Shown here: one piece after another, positions 12,350-25,800 of the stretch | How positions within the stretch are numbered: position 1 is the first letter of the stretch | Layout of the letters: the number at the start of each line of letters is the position of its first letter | Notes under the pieces: generated by a model | What the model was told of the DNA's origin: nothing | Database searches by the model: none | The model's input: the letters and a program-made list of their open reading frames with translations, nothing else | Translations under genes and position numbers: made by a program | DNA from: Mnemiopsis leidyi | Taxonomy: Eukaryota; Ctenophora; Tentaculata; Lobata; Bolinopsidae | Reading direction: 5' to 3' | Length of the DNA: 55,704 nucleotides | Assembly (NCBI GenBank): GCA_000226015.1 | Contig: JH153162.1 | Location: 18,857 to 74,560 of the forward strand

Positions 12350-13534
12350 ATGTCGGTACAAAACCTCCAGGATATCATCTCCGACCTAGAGCTGCACAAC
12401 CAGAGTCTCGTCTCTCAAAACGAAGATCTCAGGTATCGGCTGTCCTTCTTTTCCGGAGATCAACCTGGCAGTGCTGCCAACCTGCAGAAACTACTTCTTG
12501 ACAACGACAGCCTGAGGAAACAGATGGACGAACTTGATTTGAGCTTTCAGGACGAGAGACGAGCGTTGTATGACAGGGAGAAAGCTGTGATGAGGATATT
12601 GGAACAGTTCCAGATTCCTGAAGAAGTTGTGGAAGGGGTCCGGTTTGAGTTGGAGGACGAGAGGGAGGTTATGAAGGAGCAGGTAGCTAGGGTGGAAGAC
12701 GAAGTCCGGGCCAGAGATCGAATCATTGATCAGCTGGAGATAACTCTTGAGAACCTCCGTAAGGAGTATCAAGAAAGTTGCGATATTCTAACCTATGATA
12801 TGAATCAGAAGATTGAAGATATGGATATAAGGTTGAGACAAGCAGATCACATCATCAACCAGCAAGCTGCTCAAATATCCAAACTGACCTCGCAATCTCA
12901 GTCCTCCCTGGAAATAGAAGACTTATACACCGCTCTAATTGCCAAGTATAACGACCAAATTCATTTAAACGAAGAGCTGAACGACAAACTCACCGCCACT
13001 GAGTTCGATTTATATGCAACCGTTGAGAAGTTAGATTTGCTCCAGATTTCTGACACGGTCGACGAAACAGCTAAAACTAAAGCTTTCATGTCAGTGGCTG
13101 TAGGGACAGATCCTGATTACATGGACTCTCCTATTCTCTCCAAGGATCTCAAGAGATTGTCCGACAAATTCGAGTCTAGTCAGTATCAGGTGTCTGAACT
13201 GTCAATTGAAAACAGTGCATTGGAATGTCGCGTTGAAGAATTAGAACAAGAACTCAGTTTTTACAAAGACCGCACGTGTACAAACCTCCATTCTCCAAAC
13301 CCCCTGAGTGAATCGGAAAAACTGACAGTTCTCACCGAGACGAACAGACGGTTACAAAGTCAAATAGAAGCGTACGAAGACGAGATATTCGAACTTTCCG
13401 AACAGATTTCTCTGGCGGAGGCCGACACGGGGCCTGGAGAGAAAGTAAAAGTGATCACTAGAAGATTGAGTACTATGATGGAGCAGGGACCCTTCGGGAA
13501 GAGAACCCCTGAATCTGGTAGGAAGAAAGTTTGA
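12350..13534 (+). CDS. Intronless coiled-coil protein
   Basis: 394 residues from ATG 12350 to TGA. The protein is highly charged and rich in Glu, Leu and Gln. Extended heptad-repeat coiled coil covers roughly residues 1-35, 45-130, 130-200 and 260-350, with short breaks, for example FFSGDQPGSAAN near 34-45 and a Ser/Pro break near 310. There is no signal peptide or membrane segment. The basic tail reads FGKRTPESGRKKV. A donor-like G/GTAGGA occurs at 13519 in phase 1, just before the stop, so this could instead be the first large exon of a longer gene with the stop lying in retained intron. I do not recognise the family. A scaffold or centrosomal/Golgi tether-type protein would fit the composition, but that is inference. 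Confidence 0.8.
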   Translation: MSVQNLQDIISDLELHNQSLVSQNEDLRYRLSFFSGDQPGSAANLQKLLLDNDSLRKQMDELDLSFQDERRALYDREKAVMRILEQFQIPEEVVEGVRFELEDEREVMKEQVARVEDEVRARDRIIDQLEITLENLRKEYQESCDILTYDMNQKIEDMDIRLRQADHIINQQAAQISKLTSQSQSSLEIEDLYTALIAKYNDQIHLNEELNDKLTATEFDLYATVEKLDLLQISDTVDETAKTKAFMSVAVGTDPDYMDSPILSKDLKRLSDKFESSQYQVSELSIENSALECRVEELEQELSFYKDRTCTNLHSPNPLSESEKLTVLTETNRRLQSQIEAYEDEIFELSEQISLAEADTGPGEKVKVITRRLSTMMEQGPFGKRTPESGRKKV

Positions 13535-15579
13535 TCTCTGCATGAGATTACCAGGTTTTCTGGTCCTTGCATGGCATGGTTTGAATTTTTAGCACGACAT
13601 TTGAGGTTCCTTTTATGGAGTGAATAAGGGCTTGATTGAGCTAAAATTTGAGGTTATTTTGTGTTCGAAAAGTGGATAAATCTGGCATGCGGGTTTGGTA
13701 AAAAATCTTGGGTCTATCTACATTTTCTGATCTTGCTATTTATATTCAAAACCAATTTATCGGACAAAATATAAAGATAAAAGACCTGCTTCGTTTGATT
13801 TGCATGGTTTGGTTATGCCGTGATGCATGGCTGAAACCGAAGAAACGGGATGCCTTCCTCGTGACTTGCTCGATCTAGTCGATTTTCCCGCCAATTTCCC
13901 GCCAGTCGCCATACGTCGACTTAAGACCTAGAGGTACGGCAGGTGGAGTGATGGTCAAAGAGAGATGAAGAGGGAGAGAGAGAGTGTTTGTGTGTGAGAG
14001 AGAAATGACTATCATGTGTACGATCGAGAAGTGAGAAACAGAGAGAGAGAGAGCGCGTTTGAAAGTAGTTGTCGTGATTTCATGTTCAGTGTGTCGATCG
14101 TTCTGTGCGACCATTGACAGATTACACCTTGAGGTTTAATTCAGCTTTTGTGTTTTAAGTTTGTCGTATTATTTTAAATGATTTTGCAATTTTACAGCGG
14201 TACCAACGATTTTAAGATTTAGATAAGTTCTCAATTACGAATTTTTTTCTCTAAAAGTTCGAGTTGTTGTACGATTGCCTTGGACTGCTGAGGTAGATCA
14301 TTTAACCTAATTATACCTGATTAGCCTTCGTGAAGAGATAACGAAGTACAAGGATTTATATCGATTTTCGGAACAAGATCTGTCTTTAGTTTGGAAAATT
14401 ATGCAATTTGCGAGAGGAAAAAAACAGTCACTACCACAATTTATAATATCCCAAGACCCAAATATTATTTTCCTCAAACTGTCATTTGGCCAAAAAACGT
14501 GACTCTAAAACGATATCATACCTAACGTTTCCAAAACCCTAAACTAAGCTGGGTCTAATTTGAATAGTACTGGAAATAGACCAGGTGTTCAGCGTTTTAA
14601 TGCAGACAAGCGTCTAACGGATAGTGTTCGACTATCATCTTACGTCTGCGAGCTATCCTGAAATCACTGTCTAAGATGGATGACCGAGTGTTAATTTATT
14701 TCGTGATTTGACAGATCTTGCAAATGATCTTCCTCTACCTCTCTCTCTGCGCTGTGGATCGAAAGAACCAGCTTGGGAAGCTGTTCGTCATCTTCAATTT
14801 TGCGGTTTTAACTTTTTCTAACAGCTAGATTATTGTCGATACATGTCTCATTTCCGAAAACATATTGGCTTTAATAAAAACAATTAATTATTTCATATCG
14901 ATTTGAGCGTCAACTTGACAGCGCTTCTCTTGCCATCATGATACCCATAAAACTTTAGTTTCATGCCACAAAAAGAAGCGTGGCCGTAACATTACTGCGA
15001 CAAAAAAAGAGGATGAACTCAGCCCTGACAGGACTTATCACGAAGAAAAAAACTGCAGCAGCTGCAATTTTCGAGACTCTGGTCGTGAATTTCTCTAAGC
15101 TCCATCAGACAAAGGAGATCACTTATACTCCATTTGGTCATCCTTAAGTCGGCACTGCATTCTGTTGGGCCGCGCTCAGCCTATATTTTCAATTTATGCT
15201 GAAATTGAACTGATCATTTCATTTTTTGGACAATCTGAGCTGTCTTTAGACGATGGTCTAGGGCCTCCATCCAAACTCGCGAGGCCATGTAAGCTCAATC
15301 ACCCGATCTTCAGCTTTTAATTTACTGTCAGAGACAAGTGTTAATGGAGTTACGAAGTTTAACACTCAATACTTTTATAATGTGTACGTATGGTGACCTC
15401 TATCCGAGCTCCTCATTCTCTAGGACATTTGTTGCTCTATCTCGATTGTTTTTAGCGGTCCCTCTGTTTCGTGACCATTCCACTCATTCTTCATCCCTTC
15501 TACCATTCAATTTCACCTAGACTGGTCAGAAGTACAATTTTTAGTTTTAACCTGAAATTTTTGCAATAATTAAGCACAG
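13535..15579. other. Non-coding stretch after the 12350 ORF
   Basis: AT-rich with GA-rich runs around 13960-14055. No exon or structural RNA was recognised. It is either the 3' flank of the 12350 gene or, if the phase-1 donor at 13519 is used, an intron leading to the exon at 15580. Confidence 0.4.
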
Positions 15580-15804
15580 AGTTTTGGAGTTAGCCGATCC
15601 CTGGTGGACGTCTCGTTATAAGCGTCATCTCGAAATGTTTCACGCGTCTTCTGACGGAGAAGATGTCCAGGACGAGTTTGACATAATCTTCAACTCTCTT
15701 GAGATAGAGACTATCTTGTGTGACATCGAGCTCAGTGCACTCGATTTGTTCTCGGATGGAAGAGATAATATCTCGGATATTCCCCCGAGGAAAATCTCAA
15801 AAAG
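15580..15804 (+). CDS. Orphan coding exon
   Basis: This block has coding-like composition, with an acceptor (CACAG before 15580, or CACAGAG before 15582) and a donor AAAAAG/GTGTGT at 15805. In the open frame it reads LELADPWWTSRYKRHLEMF and continues acidic (DGEDVQDEFD) for about 74 residues, leaving in phase 2. With the acceptor before 15582 it would accept phase 1, matching the donor at 13519 of the upstream coiled-coil ORF. Its phase-2 exit matches both the AG before 22799 and the exon at 28463. It therefore belongs to one of these genes or to a separate transcript; sequence alone does not decide. No domain was recognised. Confidence 0.55.
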
Positions 15805-18318
15805 GTGTGTCTGTGTGTCGTGTGTACGTGTGTGCGTAACAGGTTACTGTATCTTACCTCATTTCTCTCAATATTGGTGCTCATGTTCAAGATTGAAATT
15901 TGTCGTTCCACATTTCGTGTGTCACGTGTCAATAGCTTGTGTCAATTACGAGTGGTTTAATGAGCTACTTGTATTGAGTGTATCTTCATTGAACGCTTTG
16001 AGCCTTTACTTGGTTCGTTTTACTAGTGTATTTGTAGCTCAGTGTATTATTTATGTGTGCCTTGTTTTTTGTCCACTTTGTATTTCCTGTAAGACTGTCA
16101 AAATCAAAAATGAACTGCCTATTAATCATAGCTAACTGCTAAATTCATTATATTACATAAAGCCGAGCTGGTAAATTTCAGTGCCATGATATTTTCACTA
16201 TGTTAGAGCCATTTAAACGATTTGAGAACGCCACCGTACAAATCGTCCCAATGCCACATTATTCCTGTCGTAATTCTATGGTTTCGGTGCACACGCTATT
16301 CGACTTCTTGTGCTCTCAAGACTCAAGGTGTCAATAAAGTAGCGCCACCAACCGCGTAGATCTTGCAATAGTCCATACTGCCTATCTTTTTGTTCTATTT
16401 TCATTGGTTCATATTCTCTTGTTGTGCCCTAATATGGGTGCACTATTGCAGGAGATCAACTCTCCGGTATTTCAGTTCAAATTTACACTTTTAGTTCTGT
16501 TATTGGAAGTGACTTTGCTTAGTTCTCAGGAAAGCAAATCCTGCAAGCTTGCCAAGATGACGTTACAAAATTAAATGGTTAAAACGCTACTTGACATGGT
16601 TATGCTTTTAATATAGCTTTTGGTCATTTCTTGCCTTGATTTTTACTGGCCTCGCCAAGGTCTCATAAACGTTCACCACATTTAAGCTACACAACGTCAC
16701 AACAGGCTAGTTTTTCGGTATGTTGAGGCAATCTGCTATTGGCTAGTTACAAGAAGTTTCTGTTAAAATACCACTGAAAAATTCTTTTGAGGACCCTTGA
16801 GAGGGCCCTAGTGACCGTACCTTATAAAGATAATTTGAGTGGCCCAGGTCCGAACTCTATATTTTACCAGTGAGCATGATAACCATACCATAAAGCTCTT
16901 ATCTTCCAGCTTACAATTACCCATATTATATGATTTCTAACCACGTTACACCGACTTATAACCCAGTATACATCCTCACACTACTCCAGTCTCTAGTAGA
17001 GGGGGACCATTGTCTCCTGTACAATAGCTAGAGCTAACTCCCTGGGAAAGAGGAGCCCCGTGGAGCTAGACTCGATTGTACATGGTGCAGAACTGAGCAC
17101 GCACTTCCATATCTCACTGCTAGAAACTGGACCTTACCTATGTAGTGTATCCTGGACCTTACCTTTGTTGTACATCTTCTTGTATTGTCATTGTGCCAGT
17201 ATGCGATATTCGAGAGGCTTGTGCAAGCAGCCATGTGAAAATTAACTTCTCCCGTTACAAAGTTATCTATAGAAGTGAAAGTTAATCTGTAGAATTAGAT
17301 AATAGACCGTTTCTGTAGGACAAGATGCCTAAATATTATTTTTATTCTTTGTAGATCCTGATACCTTTGAATCATGTCTGTCCAGCTGTCAATGTCTTGT
17401 TTACCACTCCAGTAGGTTATAGCCTCCTTTAGCTTCTAGAAGATTACCCGACTCATAATGGATATTAATAACCTTAGGGACAGCAGGGATAGGATTCGGT
17501 TATTTTGCTAAGGAAATTCAAACAGCGTGGTAGTTTATAAAACGTCGTCAAGTCGATTTCGTCGGTTTATCATCCAAAGTACTTTCACGTGACTTAATTG
17601 GGCACTTCTGACCAGTTTTCACAATTCACATCACTTCAGAAAACTTTGTTCTTTCTGTTGGATTGTTCTGAAATCGTTATCAGTGTCCGTCACGAAATCT
17701 ACCAGAAAGTCTCTTCTTTCTAATGGTAAGTTAAATCTAATCGATTTCTGATTAGATAGGTTGAGTTAAAAGTAAGGTTGAGAAAATCTTCTGCTCGAAG
17801 AGTTGCCCGCCAAGGCTATAGATCATTAGATCAGAAAAAACTATGGGCTGCTATTTATAATCTCTTTACTAATCACAAATCAATGATTTTGACAACTAAC
17901 GTAATGTGTAGCCTGCCCTTCCTAAAATATCATTAAATGTGACGAAATATGCAACTCAAGCAATCTAGTCTCATCTCTCTAATCATCTTCAACATGCAGT
18001 TGTTAGAGATTTGTGATTGTATATTTGTCCCCGAACATCATGTTTGTGTATTCGAGCTTACTAGCTCATCTCTTGATATTATCAGACTTCAATAATTACT
18101 ATCTTATTCCAATTTTCTGCTCTTATAATTACAGGGTTCATTTGGTTTATTCCCCTTTCATTTAATTCGATTTAATTCTGGTTGTAAATTATCTTCATTA
18201 GGTGTGGCTTACCCATCGAAATGTTCATACCCTCATGTTCATTGATGTTCACATCAGTGGAATTTGTCTTATCGAATCAAGATAACCTTTCTCTAAGTTC
18301 ATTACGTTATCTTCTCCA

Positions 18319-18363
18319 AAAGTGTTGGATAACTGACACTGAAAGTGTTGGATAACTGACACT
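18319..18363. repeat. Two-copy 23-bp tandem repeat
   Basis: AAAGTGTTGGATAACTGACA plus CTG occurs twice in succession with no internal mismatch. Confidence 0.85.
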
Positions 18364-19526
18364 TAAAGTTTCCAGACTTATCCAAGTGTTCGAAATTGGT
18401 CCCTTCCCGAAACAGTGATTTTTGATGTGACCTCCCACAGTAACGCCACCTACCTATAGTACCTAAAGTTCCGATAGCCGATAATCTCACACACACACAC
18501 AAATATACATAAGACGACACAACAAGATAATTTAATTTCATAATTTACATGATAATTTAGAGTGCAGTTAGGTATGCCTGTGCAGTGTGCAGTAACCAGA
18601 TGTGCCATTACTGAGCCATAAGATCGGTAACGTGAGCCGGCGGATGGTGAGTCCCGGCCGTCACCCCTCTAATTTTAACCCTGTTTACGGTCAGCAGGCA
18701 GCAGCCTCTGTTCTGTTAACGGCTAACGCCTACATCCTCTCAGACATTTTTCTTGCTTTCCAATTTCTTAGACACTTGTTCTCCTAAACTCGTGTTCTCT
18801 CAAATTTCTGTTACTCAAGTCTTCAGTCTCCATCGAATCTTGTCTGTACACGTGAAGATAATCGAAACGATCAAATTAATATGCATGAAGTATTTACGAT
18901 GTTTGCTCTCGTACGCCACTTTTGAGGTCATCCTACTTGAGGTTAGTTTCAACACCAACCCACTACCCAGGGGTAGTCTGTAGTCCAGCTGTAGGTGAAT
19001 GTAGTTGTTAGTTCTGAAATAATATCCCTGTTATACACGGTCTATGAGAACAGGTGGTGTTAACCAAGTCCTTTACACAAATCACGAGGCCGCCGTTCTC
19101 AGTTCTCTCTCAACTTCAGCTCAGCCTGGAGTTCCAGCGTCTGTTATACTTTCTCTTATTATAATTTTAAGTATTCAATTTCATAAGTTACTACTTTTCC
19201 TCTTTTTATTCCGTGTAATTGCAAACCGTTAAAATATTCGCTTTGAATGATCCTCACTTAGCTTTCCGAGGTCCCCGCACGCAAGTACGTAATACCTCTC
19301 GCAAGAACATAATAGTAATACCTCTCCCTCTCCACTTTCCAAATGTGCATTATACCACGTGACGTTGAGAAATGTGATCCAGGAGAGGAGGGTGTGCTCC
19401 TCTTTGGTTACAAACCATCTGTATAACGTGGAGCTAGCAATACGATTAACTTCTCTCTCCCTCTTATCGGCTCACTTTCTGTATGAGTTTCTACCTTCTC
19501 TCTCTGCTCACCATGACTGTACCGTT

Positions 19527-19552
19527 ATAATCTGACAGTATAATCTGACAGT
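19527..19552. repeat. Two-copy 13-bp tandem repeat
   Basis: ATAATCTGACAGT is directly duplicated. Confidence 0.85.
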
Positions 19553-20277
19553 ATGTTATAGAGTTATGTTTCAGATTGTAATGTTTCAAACCTGAAAGTA
19601 AGTTTTGCTTACTGTTAGGTATTGATATTTCTTGATCTTTTAAACCGATAAGACTTGATAATATCCGTATTTAATGTTGAAATGTCTAACTGAAGTATTT
19701 TGTAGCACCTACTTTGTGATAATTGCTCTGTGTAAGAACTCACCCAACTCTCATCCGTTTTTCTCCTATCTAGTTTGTGGGGGAAGCTGCTGTTTGATCA
19801 CCCTTACCAGCTGCTACTTTATTCCAGATCTACTTTAGAATTAGCGACCTCTAGAGTCTAGGTAACAACAGTTAGTAGACCTGGTCCTACTTTTATCAGC
19901 TGGCTCTAAACCACATTCACACTCTTGATATACCAAGATATTTGTGTTTATAGGTTTTACAGTATCCTCATTCTACAACCATTACAGACTGTTATCCTCC
20001 TGTTTCCACTATATTTTTCTTTTAACTGTCTCATTCTAGACCAGTTAAGCAAGCCATAATTATAATGTAATCATCTCATAACATTAACAATCTCATAACA
20101 ATGGGAACAATCCAGTAGCCGCCTACTTAAGAACAGTACGATCCAGCCCTCCGAAATGTAAGGCTAGTCCCAGTATAACATACTCGTATACACCTGCTAG
20201 GAAATTAAACATAAGTACCTGCAAGACCTTGAAGTTAGCACCTTTGTGATGGTTATATCACCGTTATTAGCTTCTTA

Positions 20278-20302
20278 TAGTAGTAGTAGTAGTAGTAGTA
20301 GT
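20278..20302. repeat. (TAG)n microsatellite
   Basis: About eight consecutive TAG units. Confidence 0.9.
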
Positions 20303-22802
20303 ACGTGTTCATATGACTCAACTAATATTGTCGTTATTTATTGTTGTAACGAGTAGCAACTACCCATTGGCGATATATCTCCGATAATATCGTTATATTC
20401 ATCTAGACTAGCTGACAAGGTCACAAGTAGAGCATACAGGCATAGAGTTTATGTATGTAGAAAAAGATGCATGATTTTTATGGCATTTATTCGACATGCA
20501 TGATACAGGTGGTATTCAATTTACACGAAAACACACGCTACGGTAGAACTGTGAAATTACGATTTTAATTTCCAACACACAGCTAACCCGGATAGCCATA
20601 TTAACATTTCTGCAGCATTCAGGGTGTGGACGTACGTTCAAATATGATTGGTCCTAATTTGTTGATGTTTCCGAACCGATATAAATAGTTGTAAGAATTT
20701 TTTGCAGGCTAGGGCGGGCAGTTCTGATCAAAACTAAAATTACAGTCTGCAAGTCTCTGTTGATTCTTCGTTTCTGTAAATCTCAGTAACCAATCACGGT
20801 TCTCCTTTCATCCATTTTTCTAGAAGTAAGTCGAGCCGATTTCTCCAATTTTCGAGTAAAATTCCACTGTCACACTCACGGCTGTCTGGAAATGAAGGAA
20901 ATTTTTCCTTTTACATTGCCATCTTAGAACCGATGTGAAAAGTAACGTGTTTTTGTGAATATCTATGAATCATAATAATGATATGATAGGTCAAGCTGTA
21001 TATTATAAAAGCGTTTGTGTATGTTTATATGGCTAAATGGTGTAAAGTTTCTTGTTGACGTTGCGCTAATGAAAGTCACTGTTATAGAATCAATTTAAAT
21101 GAAAATGTTCTGAGCCTTATTCACGTCGGTAAATCATGATTGCAATATTCTCGTTCGTTTGGTCGTAAATCATTGAAATTATAAGGACTCCTGCAGTTTT
21201 TATCAAAATACTTAATTGCGGTATTTGAATGACCTATTTCTTATCATTTCAGGCTGTTCGATTTATTTTTACTTAAAACCCGGACAATTTAATTATCAAG
21301 AAATTTCTCAAAGATGGGCGCTGTAGGCTTCCCTTTTTCGATTGTTCTCTCAGAAAACTTTTGTCTTGTCTTAACAACTTTCAATATGTGGTTAGTCCAT
21401 TTCATTCTTACTTTACAAGTTCTGTATTATTGATAAGGCCCGGCCTATCGCATTGCTGTTTAATTAGAATAAGTCATTGCCTGTTGTCTCTAGGTTTGCT
21501 AGGTTTAAATTACCCCAAATTATTGCGGGCACCCAAAACACACCCTTGCATTCTTCCTAGTACATCGTTCGTCGGTATCAAATGTTGGAATCTTATTTAT
21601 TTTTTCCTCATTTTGAATAGTTTCACAGCCAAATTTTTAGTGAAGAAACCCTTCATGATAATCGATTACAGATCCTGTGTTCAAACTCCGTCCTAAAGCT
21701 AAAGTTGTTTTGCTTTTTAGTTCCTACAATAAGTCACCTTTCACTGTAGTGTTCTCTTTCATATCATTGATCATGGAGTAAGCAACGATGTGTGATTTTT
21801 ACCGCTATAATTGTCAATACATGGTCTGACTTTCGATATGAACAGCGTGAGATGGCTATCTTAAATAACACACTCTTGATTGATTTCTATCGATTTTAAG
21901 ATATTTGATTCGATTGCTGAACACCTGGTTTGATGATATCTTAGCTCCGTGGTGCCAGTTCTTAACGGTGATCTTGAAGCTGAAAGTCAGCTGTCTTTAC
22001 ACGACTGCTAACTCAGAGAACCACCAATGTTTAGTTGGAGGACCAAGTAGTTTGCTCGTTGTAAAGTTTTGTACTGTTTGGCTTATAAAGCACTAAAGGC
22101 ATACCCCTTTGATGAGTGTAATGTTTGTGGAACGCGTCTTATAAGGAAACACACCCTTCGCTCACATAGTGTTTAGTAGTCGTCCTCACCCATATATGGG
22201 TGTGAATTTTACCATTTTAGGATATACATTTGAACTTTTCTCTGCGCAATCACCTTCAACACCTGCGCTCGTTATTAACAAGGAAGAGGCTATGTACTGG
22301 GTGCCTACACACAGCTGATTTGTGCAAGCTTTTTGAGGTGCACGGATACGCTTATTATACATACCCGACCTATTCATTAATTTTCTTTCTCTGCACTTTC
22401 ATTTTCGATTGCAGTTGCAGCTTATTGTTTTCTTTTGGGTGCTGGCTTGTGATTTCACCTATTTATAAACGTTGTTTCCGCCCCTCTAAATCTAATTTGA
22501 ACCTAGCGCTAAATATCAGTGCGTGTTGATGTTTTCTCAGCATTTCGCATGACGTGAACTCTTTAAGAAATGCACCGGTAGAAAACCTGTTCATTAAATC
22601 GGCTGTCGTCGCAGCCTCGCATTGGCCCATGCCCGACTAATTCCGTCTAAAAATAAGTACCCCGCTTAATGAACTGTATTGGGTACAGATTGCGTGCCTT
22701 ACATGCGTCAAACTGACTCAAATTAGTCTTATCTTTGAAACTGTCATAAGTTTGCATTCTGATATTTTGAGTCTGTTATTTGACCCGGATCCTCAAAGGA
22801 AG

Positions 22803-25800
22803 ATGGCACCTGTCAGCGGTGCCGATCAGGGCTCAGAGAAGAAGAAGTCCCGCTTCTCCATGAAGAAAAAGAAGAAAGAAGACAAAACCACTCCCGAGAA
22901 GGAGACTCCTGCCGCAGATCAGTCTACAAACTTGCTGAGTCCTCAGACCGGCTCAGAGAGGAGAAATTCGGACTCGAGCAGTCTGAACCAGAGTCTTAAC
23001 CAGAGTACTCCAGCAATTAGCACTCCTGACACGCCTAAACGGAAGTCAGGATTGAACATGTCCTTCAGGAAGAAGAAGAAAGGTAATTTGTGTGGGAACT
23101 ACGGTCGTTCTTTTGCTGCCAGGCGCCATTACTCTGTTTGTCTTTATTTTTCTGCTGTTTGGAAGGAATCCAAAATTTTCGTGGTTTGAAGTATATTTAA
23201 ATTCCGAGACTTGTTACATTACACACCAGGTAGATATACCGTGTCAAGGCTTGTAGAATTAGAGGCCACAGACGAGGACACGTAAATAACAACACTAGAT
23301 ATTCACGATCGAAGAGCGAGTAAAGTGCACCTGTCTAGAATGTTACTTTGGCGTGAGAGTGCAAACTGCAGAGTGTACTGTGTAGTAGTCTCGTATTCAG
23401 TTGTGAAGTTAGGTGTTCACCACCTTATAGGTGAACCACATACACACGATAATGTTCACCCGCTTGAAATCCGACGTGGCGATGTGTGTCTGTATCCCAC
23501 CGTTGGGATATGTGAGCTGAGGTCCTCTGGAGAAGCATTATTTGCTGCTGGCGCCCACATGATTTTGTCTGGATTGTGAGCTAAGAGAATTGGAAAATGT
23601 CTCCTTTTCGTGTGAAAGATAAAATCTCTAATCTTGTCTAATTAGTTTGTGACGAATCTCAGTAATATAAAAGTGAAAATTCACTAAAAGATCACGTTTT
23701 TATATTAGAGAGCACTCTAAATCTCTATGTGAATCCACTAGGCAGCTAAACTTTTAGAATAGGTCTCAAAAACATCTGACACCTATCTTTTAAACAATCT
23801 GCAGATTTGGACGCAAGTGCGGAACACTTGAGGGCAAGTACCCATGATCTGTTAGCAGCTAAGGACCGGGCTGAAACACTGGAGAGAGACTTGGAATCCA
23901 AACAGCTGGAACTAGAGGGTATTAGCACCAAGTAAGTAAAGGGCTGCATATTCTCTTGTTTTCATCAAATCAGATTTACGACACATTTGAGTTCGAAAAT
24001 TTCCCAAACATCAGATTTACGGCAAATTTGACTTTGAAATTTTTCCAAGGTCTAATGCAGTTTTTTATTGTTGGAAGAAAATAGGTGCTTGCCGTGCTTG
24101 ATTGAGAACTTAACTTAACTCCTTCTCTTCAGACTTTCCGAACTACAGTCTAGAGTTGACGAGTTGGAGTCAGCCGAGAAGGATCACCTGGAGAAACTGG
24201 ACGATCGGAAGTCAGAGATCGACAGTTTGAAGCGGGAGATTTCTCGATTGAAGACAATAGAGGAAGAGGTAAGGCGTGTCTTTAGTCAGGATTATAGATA
24301 GTAATTCTTAGTTCCCTGTGTTTTAGTTACTGTTTTATTATACTCTCCTGCGTCGCAAACCTTAAATTTCCATGAAAGTAACGGGGTCTAGAGAATTGGG
24401 AAACAGAGGAGTTGACCTATAAATGTAATGTAATGACTATAAACTTGAATTTTGATGTTAAGCCTGAGACGACCAAGCCAATTTAAAACATTTTAAATAT
24501 TCTATGTTGTCTCAGGTATATGCTTTGTATGTCTGTTGTGCTTATGGTAATTAGAAATTATCATAATACTAAATTGATTATCATGATTATGATCATTTAG
24601 CTTTACCAGCAGTTGGGCTGATCACATCACTATCACTTATCCATAAATACTCACTTTATAATACTTAAATTTATAATACTTAAATTTATAATACTTAAAT
24701 CTATAATACTTAAATTTCATATTTGCTACTGAGGTGATAATCATTGTACTCCGTATGTCACATTGAATTTGCATCTGAACAGCGAATTTGAATAGAATTT
24801 CATTATAACCATACGAAAAAGAATTGTTTGGAAGAAAGAATTGTTTTCGTCTATCCTCAACAATTCCAAATATTTACGTGTTCGCTTTATTGACCCTTTG
24901 CGAAATATTATGAGTTTGAATTCCAAGTTCCCCTTGTAGTTGTGTGATGCTATTGTTGGGATGACTGTGACTTACCACAACTATGTTGCGAGATCAAGTC
25001 TATAGTGACCACAGTTTTGTTGCTTTAAAAGTTCTTATAAGCATGATTAACAAGTTTTCGTTCATCAAAATAAGCAATTCTGCAGCGATATTATTAAATT
25101 TTACATTAGTCTCAAATTATAAGGTTGTGCAACATATTTTACAGTGACACTAAGGTTTGGGGCCGCAGCTGCTACGTAACTTGTGCTATTTTGCACTTTA
25201 ATGACAGATTATGTTCCTATACAGTATACTATATAGGCAGAGAAGTATACTCCTCTGTCTACCTATGGTTTAACAGAAATATTTTTTATCTCTTTGGTGT
25301 CTGTTATATTTACCTTGAACCTTCACCCTATAGCCATGGTATTTGGTCTTTCATCCGCTTTGCTTTTTCTATAATGGCGTCTGAAATTCAATCTTATGTC
25401 CTGTTTCAAATCAGGGAAATATGACAGTCAATTCATCAAGCAGTCGACAGTGAAACTTTGTAAAAGAGACACTTTTTTCCGAGGATATACGATCTGCCAT
25501 TGAAATGAAACAACCAGCTTATAACTGCTTCTTTTTTTCATGTTGATCTGAAAGGAGACATCGAATTCCATTCTTAAATCATTGAATTTTGCCTATTGAG
25601 GTGACATAAATCAATAAGATCAATCTGATAGCTGGCAGCTAGTCACTCAACTGACGCTGTCGCTGACACTGACGCAACACAATACAACAAGTATTTCCTA
25701 TTTCAAGCTTTAGATAAAGGCTTTCCCAGTAAAAAATAGCCTCACAAATTGGCTCAACTTCGTAGGCTCGTACCTAATGTATCCTAAAATAGTCGACGGC

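Larger units (their letters stand above)
15805..22798. other. 7-kb stretch without recognisable exons
   Basis: AT-rich, with CT-rich patches near 19320-19500 and small tandem repeats listed separately. A perfect 16-bp palindrome, CACCCATATATGGGTG, lies at 22187-22202. The open frames are short and look non-coding. It contains the upstream flank of the 22803 gene, or an intron if the exon at 15580 joins it. Confidence 0.4.
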
